Source of the DNA: Dyella japonica A8
Lineage (GTDB): Bacteria; Pseudomonadota; Gammaproteobacteria; Xanthomonadales; Rhodanobacteraceae
NCBI RefSeq assembly: GCF_000725385.1
Contig: NZ_CP008884.1
Span: 2,356,001-2,420,000 of the forward strand
Direction: 5' to 3'
DNA length: 64,000 bases
In this document: piece after piece, positions 8,751 to 16,883 of the stretch
How positions within the stretch are numbered: the stretch's first letter is position 1
How the letters are laid out: each line of letters starts with the position of its first letter
Position numbers and translations under genes: made by a program
The notes under the pieces: generated by a model
What the model saw: only the letters and a program-made list of their open reading frames with translations
Told to the model about the DNA's origin: nothing
Database searches by the model: none

Positions 8751-9182
8751 TCAATCCGGGCTCTTCTGCTCCGAACTGCCTTCATCGGTATACGGCATGC
8801 GGGTGTGGCCGTAGCGCACCATCAGCACGGCCATCGCCAGGATCAGGATGGCGCCTGACTCGGCGAGGATGGTCCAGGGCGACACTTCGCTGGTGTTGAG
8901 GATCAGGTGCCGGGACATGGCCACCATGGCGATGTACAGCGGTATGCGCACCGGCAACCGGCCGATGCGCCAGTACACCGAACTCATGGTGACCACTTCG
9001 AGGTAGATGAAAAGCAGCAGCAGGTCGCTGACCCCGACGCGCCCGGAACGCCACATGTCGGCGATTTCCTGCGTGCCCGCGAACACGGCGGCCACCAGCA
9101 CGATCAGCAGGCCGACGTGCTCGATGATTACGATGACCTTGCTGCCTAGCTGCTTGACGTCCAGCGATATCGGGCCGGTCAT
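8751..9182 (-). CDS. psiE: PsiE-family inner membrane protein
   Basis: 143 residues from the ATG at 9182-9180. About four hydrophobic segments are visible. The block L-L-L-L-F-I-Y-L-E-V-V-T-M followed by P-V-R-I-P-L-Y-I-A-M-V-A-M-S-R-H-L-I-L is the PsiE (phosphate-starvation-inducible E) signature. The biochemical function of the family is unknown; the name comes from phosphate regulation in E. coli. The C-terminus is a short charged tail. It is convergent with the hydrolase, with 13 bases between. Confidence 0.85.
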   Translation of the reverse strand: MTGPISLDVKQLGSKVIVIIEHVGLLIVLVAAVFAGTQEIADMWRSGRVGVSDLLLLFIYLEVVTMSSVYWRIGRLPVRIPLYIAMVAMSRHLILNTSEVSPWTILAESGAILILAMAVLMVRYGHTRMPYTDEGSSEQKSPD

Positions 9183-9479
9183 GACGCCCTCGCTACCGGG
9201 TGGGTTTGGCCGGATGCTATCGCAAGGACAGGGGCGGCGCGGTGAAGGCGCGGCGACGGGGCATGGCCTATGCCGTGCGCGGCCTGGCTCCGGCCTTTTC
9301 CTGAAACGTTTCGTCAGCAAGCGGAAAGGCTGTGTCGCCATGGCTGCCCGCGCCGGCCTGCGACGTGCGTGCATTTTGCCGCATGTGCTTTCTTGCCGCG
9401 CCGTGCCTCACCGCGCTACTGGCAGACTCACACGACCCAGTAACAGGCCATCGCACGGGACACCCGGGCGCACACATCC

Positions 9480-9638
9480 ATGAAAAAATTCAAGCCGAAG
9501 AAGCCGAGCGGAATGGCGCTCGTCCTTATTGCCCTGTCATTGCTCTGCGCCACGATCTATAGCGCCATCGCATGGGGCCTGGCCACCCAGATCGGCAACC
9601 CGCCGGGCGTCGTCCATGGCGTCGGGGCGGATGACTGA
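9480..9638 (+). CDS. Small single-span membrane protein (52 residues)
   Basis: A short open frame: a very basic N-terminus (M-K-K-F-K-P-K-K-P-S-G), one membrane helix (M-A-L-V-L-I-A-L-S-L-L-C-A-T-I-Y) and a short tail. Positive-inside topology is clear. No family is recognised. Codon use resembles neighbouring genes, but the ribosome site is weak. A hairpin at 9680-9702 follows. The 297 bases before it, up to psiE, show no other gene. Confidence 0.5.
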   Translation: MKKFKPKKPSGMALVLIALSLLCATIYSAIAWGLATQIGNPPGVVHGVGADD

Positions 9639-9679
9639 CGGCGGGCTGCCGGTGCCGTCGTCTGGCCGCTCCAGACCAT

Positions 9680-9702
9680 GCCCGCCTTGCGTGAAGGCGG
9701 GC
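9680..9702. terminator. Candidate bidirectional terminator
   Basis: Arms GCCCGCCTT (9680-9688) and AAGGCGGGC (9694-9702) with a five-base loop. It lies between the small membrane protein and the convergent M14 peptidase gene. Confidence 0.55.
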
Positions 9703-9729
9703 AGGCCAGCCGGCATCCCGATCCAGTGG

Positions 9730-10656
9730 TCAGCCGTTTCGATGGGCCAGCGCGTAGTCCATCGCCGAGCGGATCGCGGCCACCTGGGCGTCGTTGCACT
9801 GCTGCGGCGTGGCGCGCGGGCTGTCCGGATAGACCTCGGTGGTGGTGGCGTAGCGCGCGTTGGTGATGCCCGCGCAAAGGTTCCACTGCTTCACCGGAAA
9901 CTTGATCACGCCTGGCAGCAGCAGCGGTGAGCCGATGATCTCGCCGCGGGCATCGGCGGGGGCGATATGCGTGACCTTGGCCACGGCGTCGATCACTGCC
10001 TGCTGGAATGCCGGCTGCGGATGGTCGGCATCATCGACCAGGTAGAAGCCGTCGGGCACGATATCGGGCTCGAAGGGCTTGCCGTCGCGGGCGGCGAGGG
10101 CAGGGCGGAACTCCGACTCGTCGGAATCGGTGGTTTCGTGCAGGTCGATATGCAGCAGCGCGATATCGCGCAGGGGTTCCAGCAGGTCCACCAGCGCGGC
10201 GGATTCGCCGGCCGGGCTGTGCTTGGTGAAATTGCGGTTGGGGTCGAGCGCGTCCGGGTTCCAGCGGTGGATACGCTCGTAACCCCATGGGCTGACGCAG
10301 GGCACCACCAGCAGATTGGCGCGGCCGGCGTAGTCGTGGCCATGCTGCTCAAGGAACTGCAGCGCGCCATGCACGCCGCTGGTCTCGTAGCCATGCACGC
10401 CGCCGGTCACGATCAGCACGGGCAGGTCGTCGCGCCAGTCGCGGCTGCGCACGGCCAGCAACGGGTAGTGCTCGGCACCGTAGGTCAGCGCGCCATAGGG
10501 AACCACGTCGAACGCGTCGCGCAGGCGATCCACCACGCTCAGCACGTCGTCCGCATAGCTGCGATGCTTCACCTGACGGCCCAGCCACTCTGCGCGTTCC
10601 GCCGCGCCCCAGGGTTGTCCGGGCGTGCCAATGGGATAGAAAGCCTGGTCATTCAT
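9730..10656 (-). CDS. M14-family zinc metallocarboxypeptidase
   Basis: 308 residues, without a signal peptide, so probably cytoplasmic. Zinc ligands and catalytic residues are visible in order: H-G-Y-E (first His and Glu ligands, residue ~90), D-P-N-R-N-F (substrate carboxylate/Arg region), H-I-D-L-H-E (third ligand) and a late T-T-E-V-Y-P-D that supplies the general-base Glu. This is the layout of M14 carboxypeptidases and the related succinylglutamate desuccinylase group. It removes a C-terminal residue or amide-linked group; the substrate is not defined. It is transcribed in the same direction as the alpha/beta hydrolase gene upstream of it. Confidence 0.85.
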   Translation of the reverse strand: MNDQAFYPIGTPGQPWGAAERAEWLGRQVKHRSYADDVLSVVDRLRDAFDVVPYGALTYGAEHYPLLAVRSRDWRDDLPVLIVTGGVHGYETSGVHGALQFLEQHGHDYAGRANLLVVPCVSPWGYERIHRWNPDALDPNRNFTKHSPAGESAALVDLLEPLRDIALLHIDLHETTDSDESEFRPALAARDGKPFEPDIVPDGFYLVDDADHPQPAFQQAVIDAVAKVTHIAPADARGEIIGSPLLLPGVIKFPVKQWNLCAGITNARYATTTEVYPDSPRATPQQCNDAQVAAIRSAMDYALAHRNG

Positions 10657-10730
10657 GCGGATGTCGTCGCGCTGGGGAAAGGGCTATTTTAGCATTCGCG
10701 CCGTGCGTGACCGGCGCGTGGGAAAGGCGC

Positions 10731-11840
10731 TCAGGGGGCCTTCGTCGCACCGGCCTTCTGCACCAGAACGTCAAACGCCGCGCCGATCTGTTCAGGCGTG
10801 AACTCGCAGTGGCCCTGTCCGACGGGTGGCAGCACGGTAAGCCGGGCATCGCGGCCCGCCGTGCGCACCAGCTCGGGGTACACGCCATGAAAGCGCGACG
10901 GTACGGTGGGGTCGAACACGTTCCACTGCAGCACGGTCGGCGCGTCGATCTTTCCGGTCAGCGTGACGTGCTGCGCCAGATAAGCCATAGCCGAAGGCGA
11001 TCCCTTGTATCGACGTACCTGCTGGTTGAACGCTTGGTCGTCGCCAAAGTCGTGGTATGTGGTGGCCGTGGTGTCGACCGGCATGCCGCCGGCGCGCTGC
11101 TCGATCTCACGCAGCACCATGTAATACAGCATCAGGGCGCCAGGCAGCGTGGCATCGGTTTCCTGCAGCCGCGCCTCCAGTGTCGCCGCCTTGGCCGGAT
11201 CGGCCTGTAGCGCTTGCGTGATCTTCTGCGGATCGATCATGGCCGGCGACGCCGCGTCCGCCAGGTCAGGCAGCACGCCGGGGAAGTTCGCGTCGAAGGC
11301 GACCAGCGGCGTAACGACGGCGCGCGCGATGATGTCGGGCGAGGAAACGTTCACCCCGCACATCGACAGTGCGCCGTTGTAGTGATGGCCGTTGGCCTCC
11401 AGTGTGGCAAGCGCATCGAGCCCGCCCAGCGAAAAGCCGACCACGTACGTGCGATGCGGCTTGCCGTGTTCCCTGGCGAACAGCTGCCGAAGTTGCTCGT
11501 TGTCCGTCAGTGCTTCCGCGACAGCCCATCCCTGTGAGGCATACGCACTGGCGGCGACGGCGTAGCCGCGAGCGAGGAAGACGGGCGTCTCTTGGTTCTG
11601 CGGCCGAGGTTCCTGTCGCGGCGTACCCTTGGGTTCGTAGCCGTGCATGAGCATGACCAGGTCACCGTTCCAGTGGGCGGGAATGTCGATCCGGTAAGGG
11701 GCGCCCTGCAGCGTGCCCGTGATGACCTGATCCGTTGCCGGCGGCGCGGCCACCGGCGCATCGGCCGAGGCATGAAACGGGTAAGCGATACCGGCAGCCA
11801 CCAGCAGGCCCAGCAGCCTGCCGCCACGTTCGTTGCGCAT
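10731..11840 (-). CDS. Secreted alpha/beta-fold hydrolase
   Basis: 369 residues. The N-terminus is a signal peptide (R-L-L-G-L-L-V-A-A-G-I-A-Y-P ... A-S-A-D), so it is exported. The core shows the strand-turn L-V-M-L-M-H-G-Y-E near residue 65, the nucleophile elbow V-G-F-S-L-G-G at ~140 and a late G-Q-G-H-C-E-F with the candidate catalytic His. The protein is longer than minimal esterases because of a helical lid region in the middle. Substrate unknown. It lies 74 bases upstream of the M14 peptidase on the same strand. Confidence 0.8.
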   Translation of the reverse strand: MRNERGGRLLGLLVAAGIAYPFHASADAPVAAPPATDQVITGTLQGAPYRIDIPAHWNGDLVMLMHGYEPKGTPRQEPRPQNQETPVFLARGYAVAASAYASQGWAVAEALTDNEQLRQLFAREHGKPHRTYVVGFSLGGLDALATLEANGHHYNGALSMCGVNVSSPDIIARAVVTPLVAFDANFPGVLPDLADAASPAMIDPQKITQALQADPAKAATLEARLQETDATLPGALMLYYMVLREIEQRAGGMPVDTTATTYHDFGDDQAFNQQVRRYKGSPSAMAYLAQHVTLTGKIDAPTVLQWNVFDPTVPSRFHGVYPELVRTAGRDARLTVLPPVGQGHCEFTPEQIGAAFDVLVQKAGATKAP

Positions 11841-11989
11841 CAGAAATCCCCCGGGGATGGGATTTCAGGCTAGCACGCGTGCCCGCATCGATGACCAGCT
11901 GCAGCGCAGCATGGCTGACCGTTGCGGGCGAAACACGGGCCGTGCCCGCAAGCCGCCCGGATACGCGGCTGCGCGGTTTATCCGTGGCA

Positions 11990-12682
11990 TCAACCCGTCG
12001 CCGACGCGGCCTCGCTGATCAGCGCCGCCACTTCCACCGGCCGGGAAGCGAGCGAGGCGTGGCTTGCGTCGAGCGCAATCACCTTGCGCGCACCCATGCG
12101 GCCGGACATTCGCTTTTGGTTCTCCGGGTTGATCATCCGGTCGTGGTTGGAGATCTGGTACCACGATGGTTTGTGCTTCCAGGCCGGATCGCTGATCGGA
12201 TCGCCGAAAGTGGATGCGAGCGGCGCTTTTTGCGTGACCGCCATGACCAGCCCCTCGTCCTCGGTAAGGTCCTGGCAAAAGCTCTCGTGGAACTTGTCGG
12301 CCTTCAGCCAGAGATAACCATCGCTGTCGGGCGCGAGGTTCGGCGCGGCCTCGGGCAGTTTTTCCTGCGTAATGCCACCGGGGCTCTCGCCCGCGTCGGG
12401 AGCAAAGGCGGCGATGAAGACGAGTGCGCTGACGTTGGGCTGGTTGCCGGCCTCGCTGATCACGGCGCCGCCATACGAGTGGCCGACCAGCACGACCGGG
12501 CCCTTGATCTGCGCGAGCATCTTGCGCGTGCGTTCCGCGTCGTCGGCGAGCGAGGTGAGCGGCATTTCGACGGCATGGAGGTCGTCGTAACCCAGGCGCC
12601 GCAGTTCGACGATGACTTTGGCCCAGTGGGCTGCGCCGCCCCAGAAACCATGCACCAACACGATCGCCGGCTTGCTGCTCAT
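11990..12682 (-). CDS. Alpha/beta hydrolase (EstC/salicylate esterase-like)
   Basis: 230 residues, no signal peptide. It has the compact form of plant-esterase-like hydrolases: I-V-L-V-H-G-F-W-G-G-A-A-H-W near the start, nucleophile elbow V-G-H-S-Y-G-G at ~75, and D-A-S-H-A-S-L near the end with the catalytic His. A flexible lid (Y-L-W-L-K-A-D-K-F-H-E-S-F) lies between. The family includes esterases and hydroxynitrile-lyase-like enzymes; substrate unknown. It is 149 bases upstream of the secreted hydrolase on the same strand. Confidence 0.85.
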   Translation of the reverse strand: MSSKPAIVLVHGFWGGAAHWAKVIVELRRLGYDDLHAVEMPLTSLADDAERTRKMLAQIKGPVVLVGHSYGGAVISEAGNQPNVSALVFIAAFAPDAGESPGGITQEKLPEAAPNLAPDSDGYLWLKADKFHESFCQDLTEDEGLVMAVTQKAPLASTFGDPISDPAWKHKPSWYQISNHDRMINPENQKRMSGRMGARKVIALDASHASLASRPVEVAALISEAASATG

Positions 12683-13251
12683 GACGTTCTCCGGGCGCCA
12701 GCGGTGCTGGGCGCAAAAGGATGATCATCGGATGGCTGGCGAGCTGTCCTGCATGTCGCCCCGGTCAACGCGGAACGGCCCGGAAGTGCCGGCATTTTCC
12801 CCGTCGCCGCGTCGACGGCCGGTGACGGGCTGCAGCGGGCCTTGCGCTGCGCCGCGGGAGCAGGTGCGGCCCCGCGTGTTTCCTCCCTCAACGGGCGCGG
12901 ATGGCGTTGCGGTGTCCTGTGCCGTTTCTCCTTCCGGCTGCCGCTGGTTTGGCCTTCCATACGTGGCGACGGCCGCGTGACCGTGGTGGTTCAGGCGAGT
13001 CCCTTCGTTACGCTCGTGCGTGTTCCTTCGGTTGTTCAATGCATGTGTTTCAAGCGATGACGATCGCGCGGCGGTGGCATCCAAAGCAAGCTTTTACGGG
13101 CATCATTTCTGCCGCAACGACGAACGCATGTTCTTTCATGGACTATGTCTTCCAGCCGTCTGCTGCGGCTGTGGGGGCGCGCGTATAAGTGGGGCCGACA
13201 GGGTGTTGGGTCCGCGCAGGACGCGCCTGTTCGCCAAGCCGGGGGGCTGCC
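12683..13251. other. Gene-poor 569-base stretch
   Basis: Between the divergent esterase and the cupin-like gene. Frames here are Arg/Pro-rich and have no ribosome sites or recognisable motifs. I see no RNA gene or strong hairpin. It probably holds the two promoters. Confidence 0.4.
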
Positions 13252-14169
13252 ATGAGCGACAAGACTGTGTCGGTGATCGACATGGATTGGGATGCTTTTG
13301 ATCCATGGCGCATCCAGCCGTTCAAGCATAGATTGACCGAGCATCCGCTGTTGCAGACGCAACAGCTGGTGGAGCTGGGCAAGCGGTGCCGGGGAACCAA
13401 GCTTTGGTATGCGTTCAACAGCGACGTCACCGCAGGCACGGATTTCGACGATGCCGCCAGTCTGTTTCCCACCTCCAAATCCGCCGTGGACTCGTTGCGC
13501 GACATCGGCAGCGCGAAAGCCTGGGTGTTGCTGCGGCATATCCAGGCCGATCCGCTGTATCGGGAGCTGGTCGATGCGGTGATCAATCCGATGAAGCCGA
13601 TGATCGAGCGCAAGGATCCGGGCTTGTATTACCGCGCGGGATGGATTTTCTCCGCGTCACCCAATACGGCCACGCCGTTCCACATCGATCGCAGCCACGT
13701 CTTCCTGTTCCAGGTGCGGGGCACCAAGACGGTGTACGTGTGGGATGCCGACGACCGGGTGGTGTGCAGCGACCGCGCGCGTGACTGCTTCCACTTTCGC
13801 CACGACCTGAGCCGCACGCTGTGGAAGGAAGAATTCCGCAAGCGCGCGCACGTGTTCCAGCTCAGCCCCGGCACCGGTGTCTACATGCCGCTGACCAGCC
13901 CGCACATGGTGGAGACGAGCCAGGAGGCGTCCACCACCATCAGCTTTACCTACAACACCGACGCCACGCGCCGTCACGGCAGGGTGCATGTGATGCGGGA
14001 AATGCTGTGCAAGCTTGGCCTGTCCCCGCCCGATATCGGCGAGAACCAGGTGTTCGACTGGGCCGCGTTCGCCGCCGCGTCGGCCATCGTGGTGTGCCAT
14101 GGGCCGGGTGGTCACCCACCGGCCTGCCCATCGCTGAGAAGCAAAACTGCCTATGCAGTGGCCGATTGA
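13252..14169 (+). CDS. JmjC/cupin-like Fe(II) 2-oxoglutarate-type oxygenase
   Basis: 305 residues from the ATG at 13252, behind a GGGGGG ribosome site. The central jelly-roll has F-H-I-D-R-S-H-V-F-L-F-Q (His144, Asp146) and a distal M-P-L-T-S-P-H-M-V-E (His218), the 2-His-1-carboxylate iron site of JmjC-type cupins. L-F-Q-V-R-G-T-K-T-V-Y-V-W is the typical strand where a Lys holds 2-oxoglutarate. The last ~30 residues are Pro/Gly-rich and do not look like a fold. Members hydroxylate proteins or small molecules; the target here is unknown. Flanking genes do not help. Confidence 0.75.
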   Translation: MSDKTVSVIDMDWDAFDPWRIQPFKHRLTEHPLLQTQQLVELGKRCRGTKLWYAFNSDVTAGTDFDDAASLFPTSKSAVDSLRDIGSAKAWVLLRHIQADPLYRELVDAVINPMKPMIERKDPGLYYRAGWIFSASPNTATPFHIDRSHVFLFQVRGTKTVYVWDADDRVVCSDRARDCFHFRHDLSRTLWKEEFRKRAHVFQLSPGTGVYMPLTSPHMVETSQEASTTISFTYNTDATRRHGRVHVMREMLCKLGLSPPDIGENQVFDWAAFAAASAIVVCHGPGGHPPACPSLRSKTAYAVAD

Positions 14170-14283
14170 GTAGTGGCCTGCCTGCGATCGATGCTCCGCC
14201 AAAAGGCATAGGCGGACGCTGTCGCCGATGCGGCGCCGGAGGAACCTGCGGCATTTCTGTCCATGGTTGTGCGATGTGCGGCG

Positions 14284-14312
14284 AAAAAAAGAGCCCGGCA
14301 TGTGCCGGGCTC
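14284..14312 (-). terminator. Rho-independent terminator of the Gly/Arg/Trp-rich protein gene
   Basis: On the minus strand, a perfect 10-bp stem (GAGCCCGGCA at 14291-14300 and TGCCGGGCTC at 14303-14312) is followed by a run of seven T residues (14290-14284). It lies 29 bases after the stop codon. Confidence 0.85.
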
Positions 14313-14341
14313 CTGTGGGGTGTCTCATGCCACGCGGTTGG

Positions 14342-14785
14342 TCAGTCGCCGTCCTGGTCGCCGTAGTAGACGGGGGCGGGCGAGCTGTACACCACGGTGC
14401 CCGGCTGCACGACCGGCGCATCCTGATAGACCACCGTGGTCGGCTGGCGATACACCACCGTCGGCTGCTGCGGGTAGTAATAGGTCGGCGGCGGCGGGGC
14501 GGAAACGGCCTGCGTGATGATGGCAGCGGCCGCGCCGGCCACGATGGCACCGGCAATCCAGCGGCCGCCACTCCAGTGGCCGCGTTCGCGGTGCCAGTCG
14601 CCACGGTCGCCACGCCAACCGTCGCGGTCACCGCGCCAGCCACCGCGGTCATGCCAGCCGCCGCGGTTCCAGCCACCACGATCGTGATCCCAGTCGTGCG
14701 CGGAGGCGACCATCGGCGCGCCGACAGACGCGACCAGCGCCAGGCCGAGCAACATGCGCTTACTGATCGAAATTTTGTTCATCAC
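14342..14785 (-). CDS. Secreted Gly/Arg/Trp-rich protein with hydrophobic segment
   Basis: 147 residues. A signal peptide (M-L-L-G-L-A-L-V-A-S-V-G-A-P-M-V-A-S-A-H) is followed by short tandem units rich in W, R, D and G (R-G-D-R-D-G-W, R-G-D-R-G-D-W) at residues ~35-72. A small-residue helix (I-A-G-A-I-V-A-G-A-A-A-A-I) resembles a glycine-zipper. The C-terminus is Pro/Tyr/Gln/Val-rich. This plan resembles envelope proteins with glycine-zipper or RcnB-like parts, but no exact family is recognised. Function unknown. The gene has its own terminator and a leader with an AT-rich inverted repeat. Confidence 0.8.
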   Translation of the reverse strand: MMNKISISKRMLLGLALVASVGAPMVASAHDWDHDRGGWNRGGWHDRGGWRGDRDGWRGDRGDWHRERGHWSGGRWIAGAIVAGAAAAIITQAVSAPPPPTYYYPQQPTVVYRQPTTVVYQDAPVVQPGTVVYSSPAPVYYGDQDGD

Positions 14786-15227
14786 ACACCTCCGTTGGGT
14801 TGGTGCAGATGCTCGGGCCGGAAGGCTTAATGCCTACTGAAATTTTTTGCGATTCTTCTCAGGTTTGTGACGCCGTTGCCTGCCGTTTGGCTACAGGCAA
14901 AAAATTTGTCATGGGACGCTTAGCGCTGGCTTACGGGGCACCTTGGTTGGGCCTCAGGCCGCATGGGCTAGCCGTTTACGGGAGAGCAAGCTGGCGGTTC
15001 ATTCGTGTCGACGCGACGGCTCTTTGTGCTGCGGAAGCCGGCTGGCACGGGGCATCGCGCGTCGCCAATCCTTGCGATCGGGGCGACTTGAGAAGCATCG
15101 TGCGAAGTACCACATTGCTTTCAGTCACTTGGGCCGGTTCGCGCGGCCGCGCAGTGCCGGGGCGCCGGGGCGGGCGAACCCGCGGGCCGACCCCTACGCC
15201 ACACACTCTGACGGGAAGGATCAACAC
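14786..15227. other. 442-base divergent intergenic region with AT-rich inverted repeat
   Basis: It holds a perfect 11-bp inverted repeat, AAATTTTTTGC (14840-14850) and GCAAAAAATTT (14897-14907), in an otherwise GC-rich region 55-122 bases upstream of the minus-strand gene. No gene is seen. Confidence 0.5.
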
Positions 15228-15746
15228 ATGAGCACGAAAACCGAAACGGCGGTGCTGGCTGGCGGCTGCTTCTGGGGCATGCAGGATCTGTTGCGGCGTT
15301 ACCCGGGCGTGCTGTCCACGCGGGTGGGTTACACCGGCGGTGACGTTCCCAACGCCACCTATCGCAACCACGGCACCCACGCAGAGGCGATCGAGATCGT
15401 GTTCGATCCGGCCGCGATCACCTACCGCGACATCCTGGAGTTCTTCTTCCAGATCCACGACCCGAGCACGAAGAACCGGCAGGGCAATGACGTCGGCATG
15501 AGCTACCGCTCGGCCATCTTCTATCTCAGCGACGAGCAGGAGCGCGTGGCGGAGGACACCATCGCCGACGTGGATGCCTCGGGCCTGTGGCCCGGCAAGG
15601 TGGTCACCGAAGTGGTGCCGGCTGGCCCGTTCTGGGAGGCGGAGCCGGAGCATCAGGATTACCTGGAGCGCTTCCCCAACGGATACACCTGCCACTTCCC
15701 GCGGCCGGGCTGGAAGCTGCCGCGGCGGAACAGCGACGCCGCCTGA
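15228..15746 (+). CDS. msrA: Peptide-methionine (S)-S-oxide reductase MsrA
   Basis: 172 residues from the ATG at 15228, behind GGGAAGGA; the longer upstream frame has no similarity. The N-terminal catalytic motif is A-G-G-C-F-W-G-M, with the nucleophilic Cys near residue 14. It is followed by the family sequences [24 protein letters not shown] and [11 protein letters not shown]. The enzyme reduces methionine-S-sulfoxide in proteins and is regenerated by thioredoxin. No second Cys is obvious in the short C-terminus, so recycling may use a one-Cys route. Confidence 0.95.
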   Translation: MSTKTETAVLAGGCFWGMQDLLRRYPGVLSTRVGYTGGDVPNATYRNHGTHAEAIEIVFDPAAITYRDILEFFFQIHDPSTKNRQGNDVGMSYRSAIFYLSDEQERVAEDTIADVDASGLWPGKVVTEVVPAGPFWEAEPEHQDYLERFPNGYTCHFPRPGWKLPRRNSDAA

Positions 15747-15768
15747 GGCAGCTTCTGCCTGCTGGTCT

Positions 15769-15849
15769 GTGGGAGCGCACCCTGTGCGCGACGGCGGAGC
15801 ATCGTTGTCACCGCTGCGTGGGGTTGTCGCGCACAGGGTGCGCTCCCAC
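15769..15849. repeat. REP-like long inverted repeat
   Basis: Perfect 24-bp arms, 15769-15792 and 15826-15849, start GTGGGAGCGCACCCTG and end with its complement; the centre is 33 bases. It lies between the convergent msrA and GAF genes. The form matches repetitive extragenic palindromes that are common in Xanthomonadales; it could also act as a bidirectional terminator. Confidence 0.75.
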
Positions 15850-15874
15850 GGGGGAGGGGCTGTGGCGCAGTTGA

Positions 15875-16738
15875 TTAGCTCTGCGCCTTGCTGCCTGGCC
15901 CCGCATGCAGGCCTGCCCGGTCGAGTTCCGAGCCGATGGCGTGCGCGAATTTCTCCAGGCTCTGGATGGTGGCGGGGTCCAGCTCACGCGGCTGAGGATC
16001 CACGGCGCACAGCGTGCCGAAGAAGCGGCCGTCCGCCAGGTAGATCGGCACGGAGATATAGCTTTCGAAGCCGTACAGCGCCGGCGTGGGATGGCAGGCG
16101 AACAGCGGGTGCCTGCTGGGGTGGTTGAACACCACGGTCTGGCCGTGCTTGCGGATCTCGTTGCAGATGGTGGTTTCCAGCGCCAGGTCCTGGCCGGCGC
16201 GCAGCCCGAAATCGATCGTGTCGTAGACGGCGCACGCGGTCCATCGCGTGTCGGAGACGCGGGCGACGGTAGCGAAGCGCATGCCGGTGGAGCGCGAGAC
16301 TTCTTCCAGGATCGTCGCGACCGCAGGCATGCGCGCGACAAGGTCGATGTCGCGCCTGGCCGCGTCATTCTCGGCGGCGTTCGACACGCTGGTGCTGTTG
16401 GACGACAACCGCTCCATGACACGCCGTTGCAGGCTGATGCGCGACACCCGATGCACGAAGTTCCGCAGGTGCGCGGTGAGGCTGCGCAACTGGGCGGCGG
16501 GGCCCGTCACCACCAGGCCGCGTGCGTCGATGCACATGCCACTCACATGGTGCTCCGCCTTGAAACCGTCCCGTTCGGCGGCGAAGGCCTCGATCCAGTA
16601 GTGGTCAGGGCGCCCATTCAGGAACGCAAGCATGACCGGCTCGCCTTCGTCGCCACCCGTGGGCGATGGCGAGGGCATGTCGAATCCGGAGACGGACGGT
16701 GGCCAGGCGTATGGGGTCGTCGATTCCGGCGAGGGCAT
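15875..16738 (-). CDS. GAF-domain sensory protein
   Basis: 287 residues. Residues ~30-100 are a short unassigned region, ~105-120 a Ser/Asn-rich linker, and ~130-280 a GAF domain: S-T-G-M-R-F-A-T-V-A-R-V, then Y-I-S-V-P-I-Y and F-F-G-T-L-C-A-V-D-P near the end. No kinase, GGDEF or helix-turn-helix output follows, so it is a free-standing sensor or a regulatory subunit. The start is uncertain: the Met at residue 21 is also possible. Ligand unknown; there is a Cys in the F-G-T-L-C position. Confidence 0.8.
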   Translation of the reverse strand: MPSPESTTPYAWPPSVSGFDMPSPSPTGGDEGEPVMLAFLNGRPDHYWIEAFAAERDGFKAEHHVSGMCIDARGLVVTGPAAQLRSLTAHLRNFVHRVSRISLQRRVMERLSSNSTSVSNAAENDAARRDIDLVARMPAVATILEEVSRSTGMRFATVARVSDTRWTACAVYDTIDFGLRAGQDLALETTICNEIRKHGQTVVFNHPSRHPLFACHPTPALYGFESYISVPIYLADGRFFGTLCAVDPQPRELDPATIQSLEKFAHAIGSELDRAGLHAGPGSKAQS

Positions 16739-16830
16739 GGCGGTGTTTCCCGGGCACGCGGTTGGCCGCCAGTATGCGGCAACCCGGCGGGGTCAGGGGC
16801 AAACGACGGTGAGATACGGATCGCGGGTGG

Positions 16831-16860
16831 CGTCACGCCCGGCAGCTGCCGGGCGTGACG
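16831..16860. terminator. 30-bp perfect palindrome after the M61 peptidase gene
   Basis: Arms CGTCACGCCCGGCAG (16831-16845) and CTGCCGGGCGTGACG (16846-16860) have no spacer. It begins 24 bases after the stop of the peptidase gene in the direction of transcription. No T-run follows. Confidence 0.5.
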
Positions 16861-16883
16861 CGTCCGAGCGAGGGCGATGCCGC

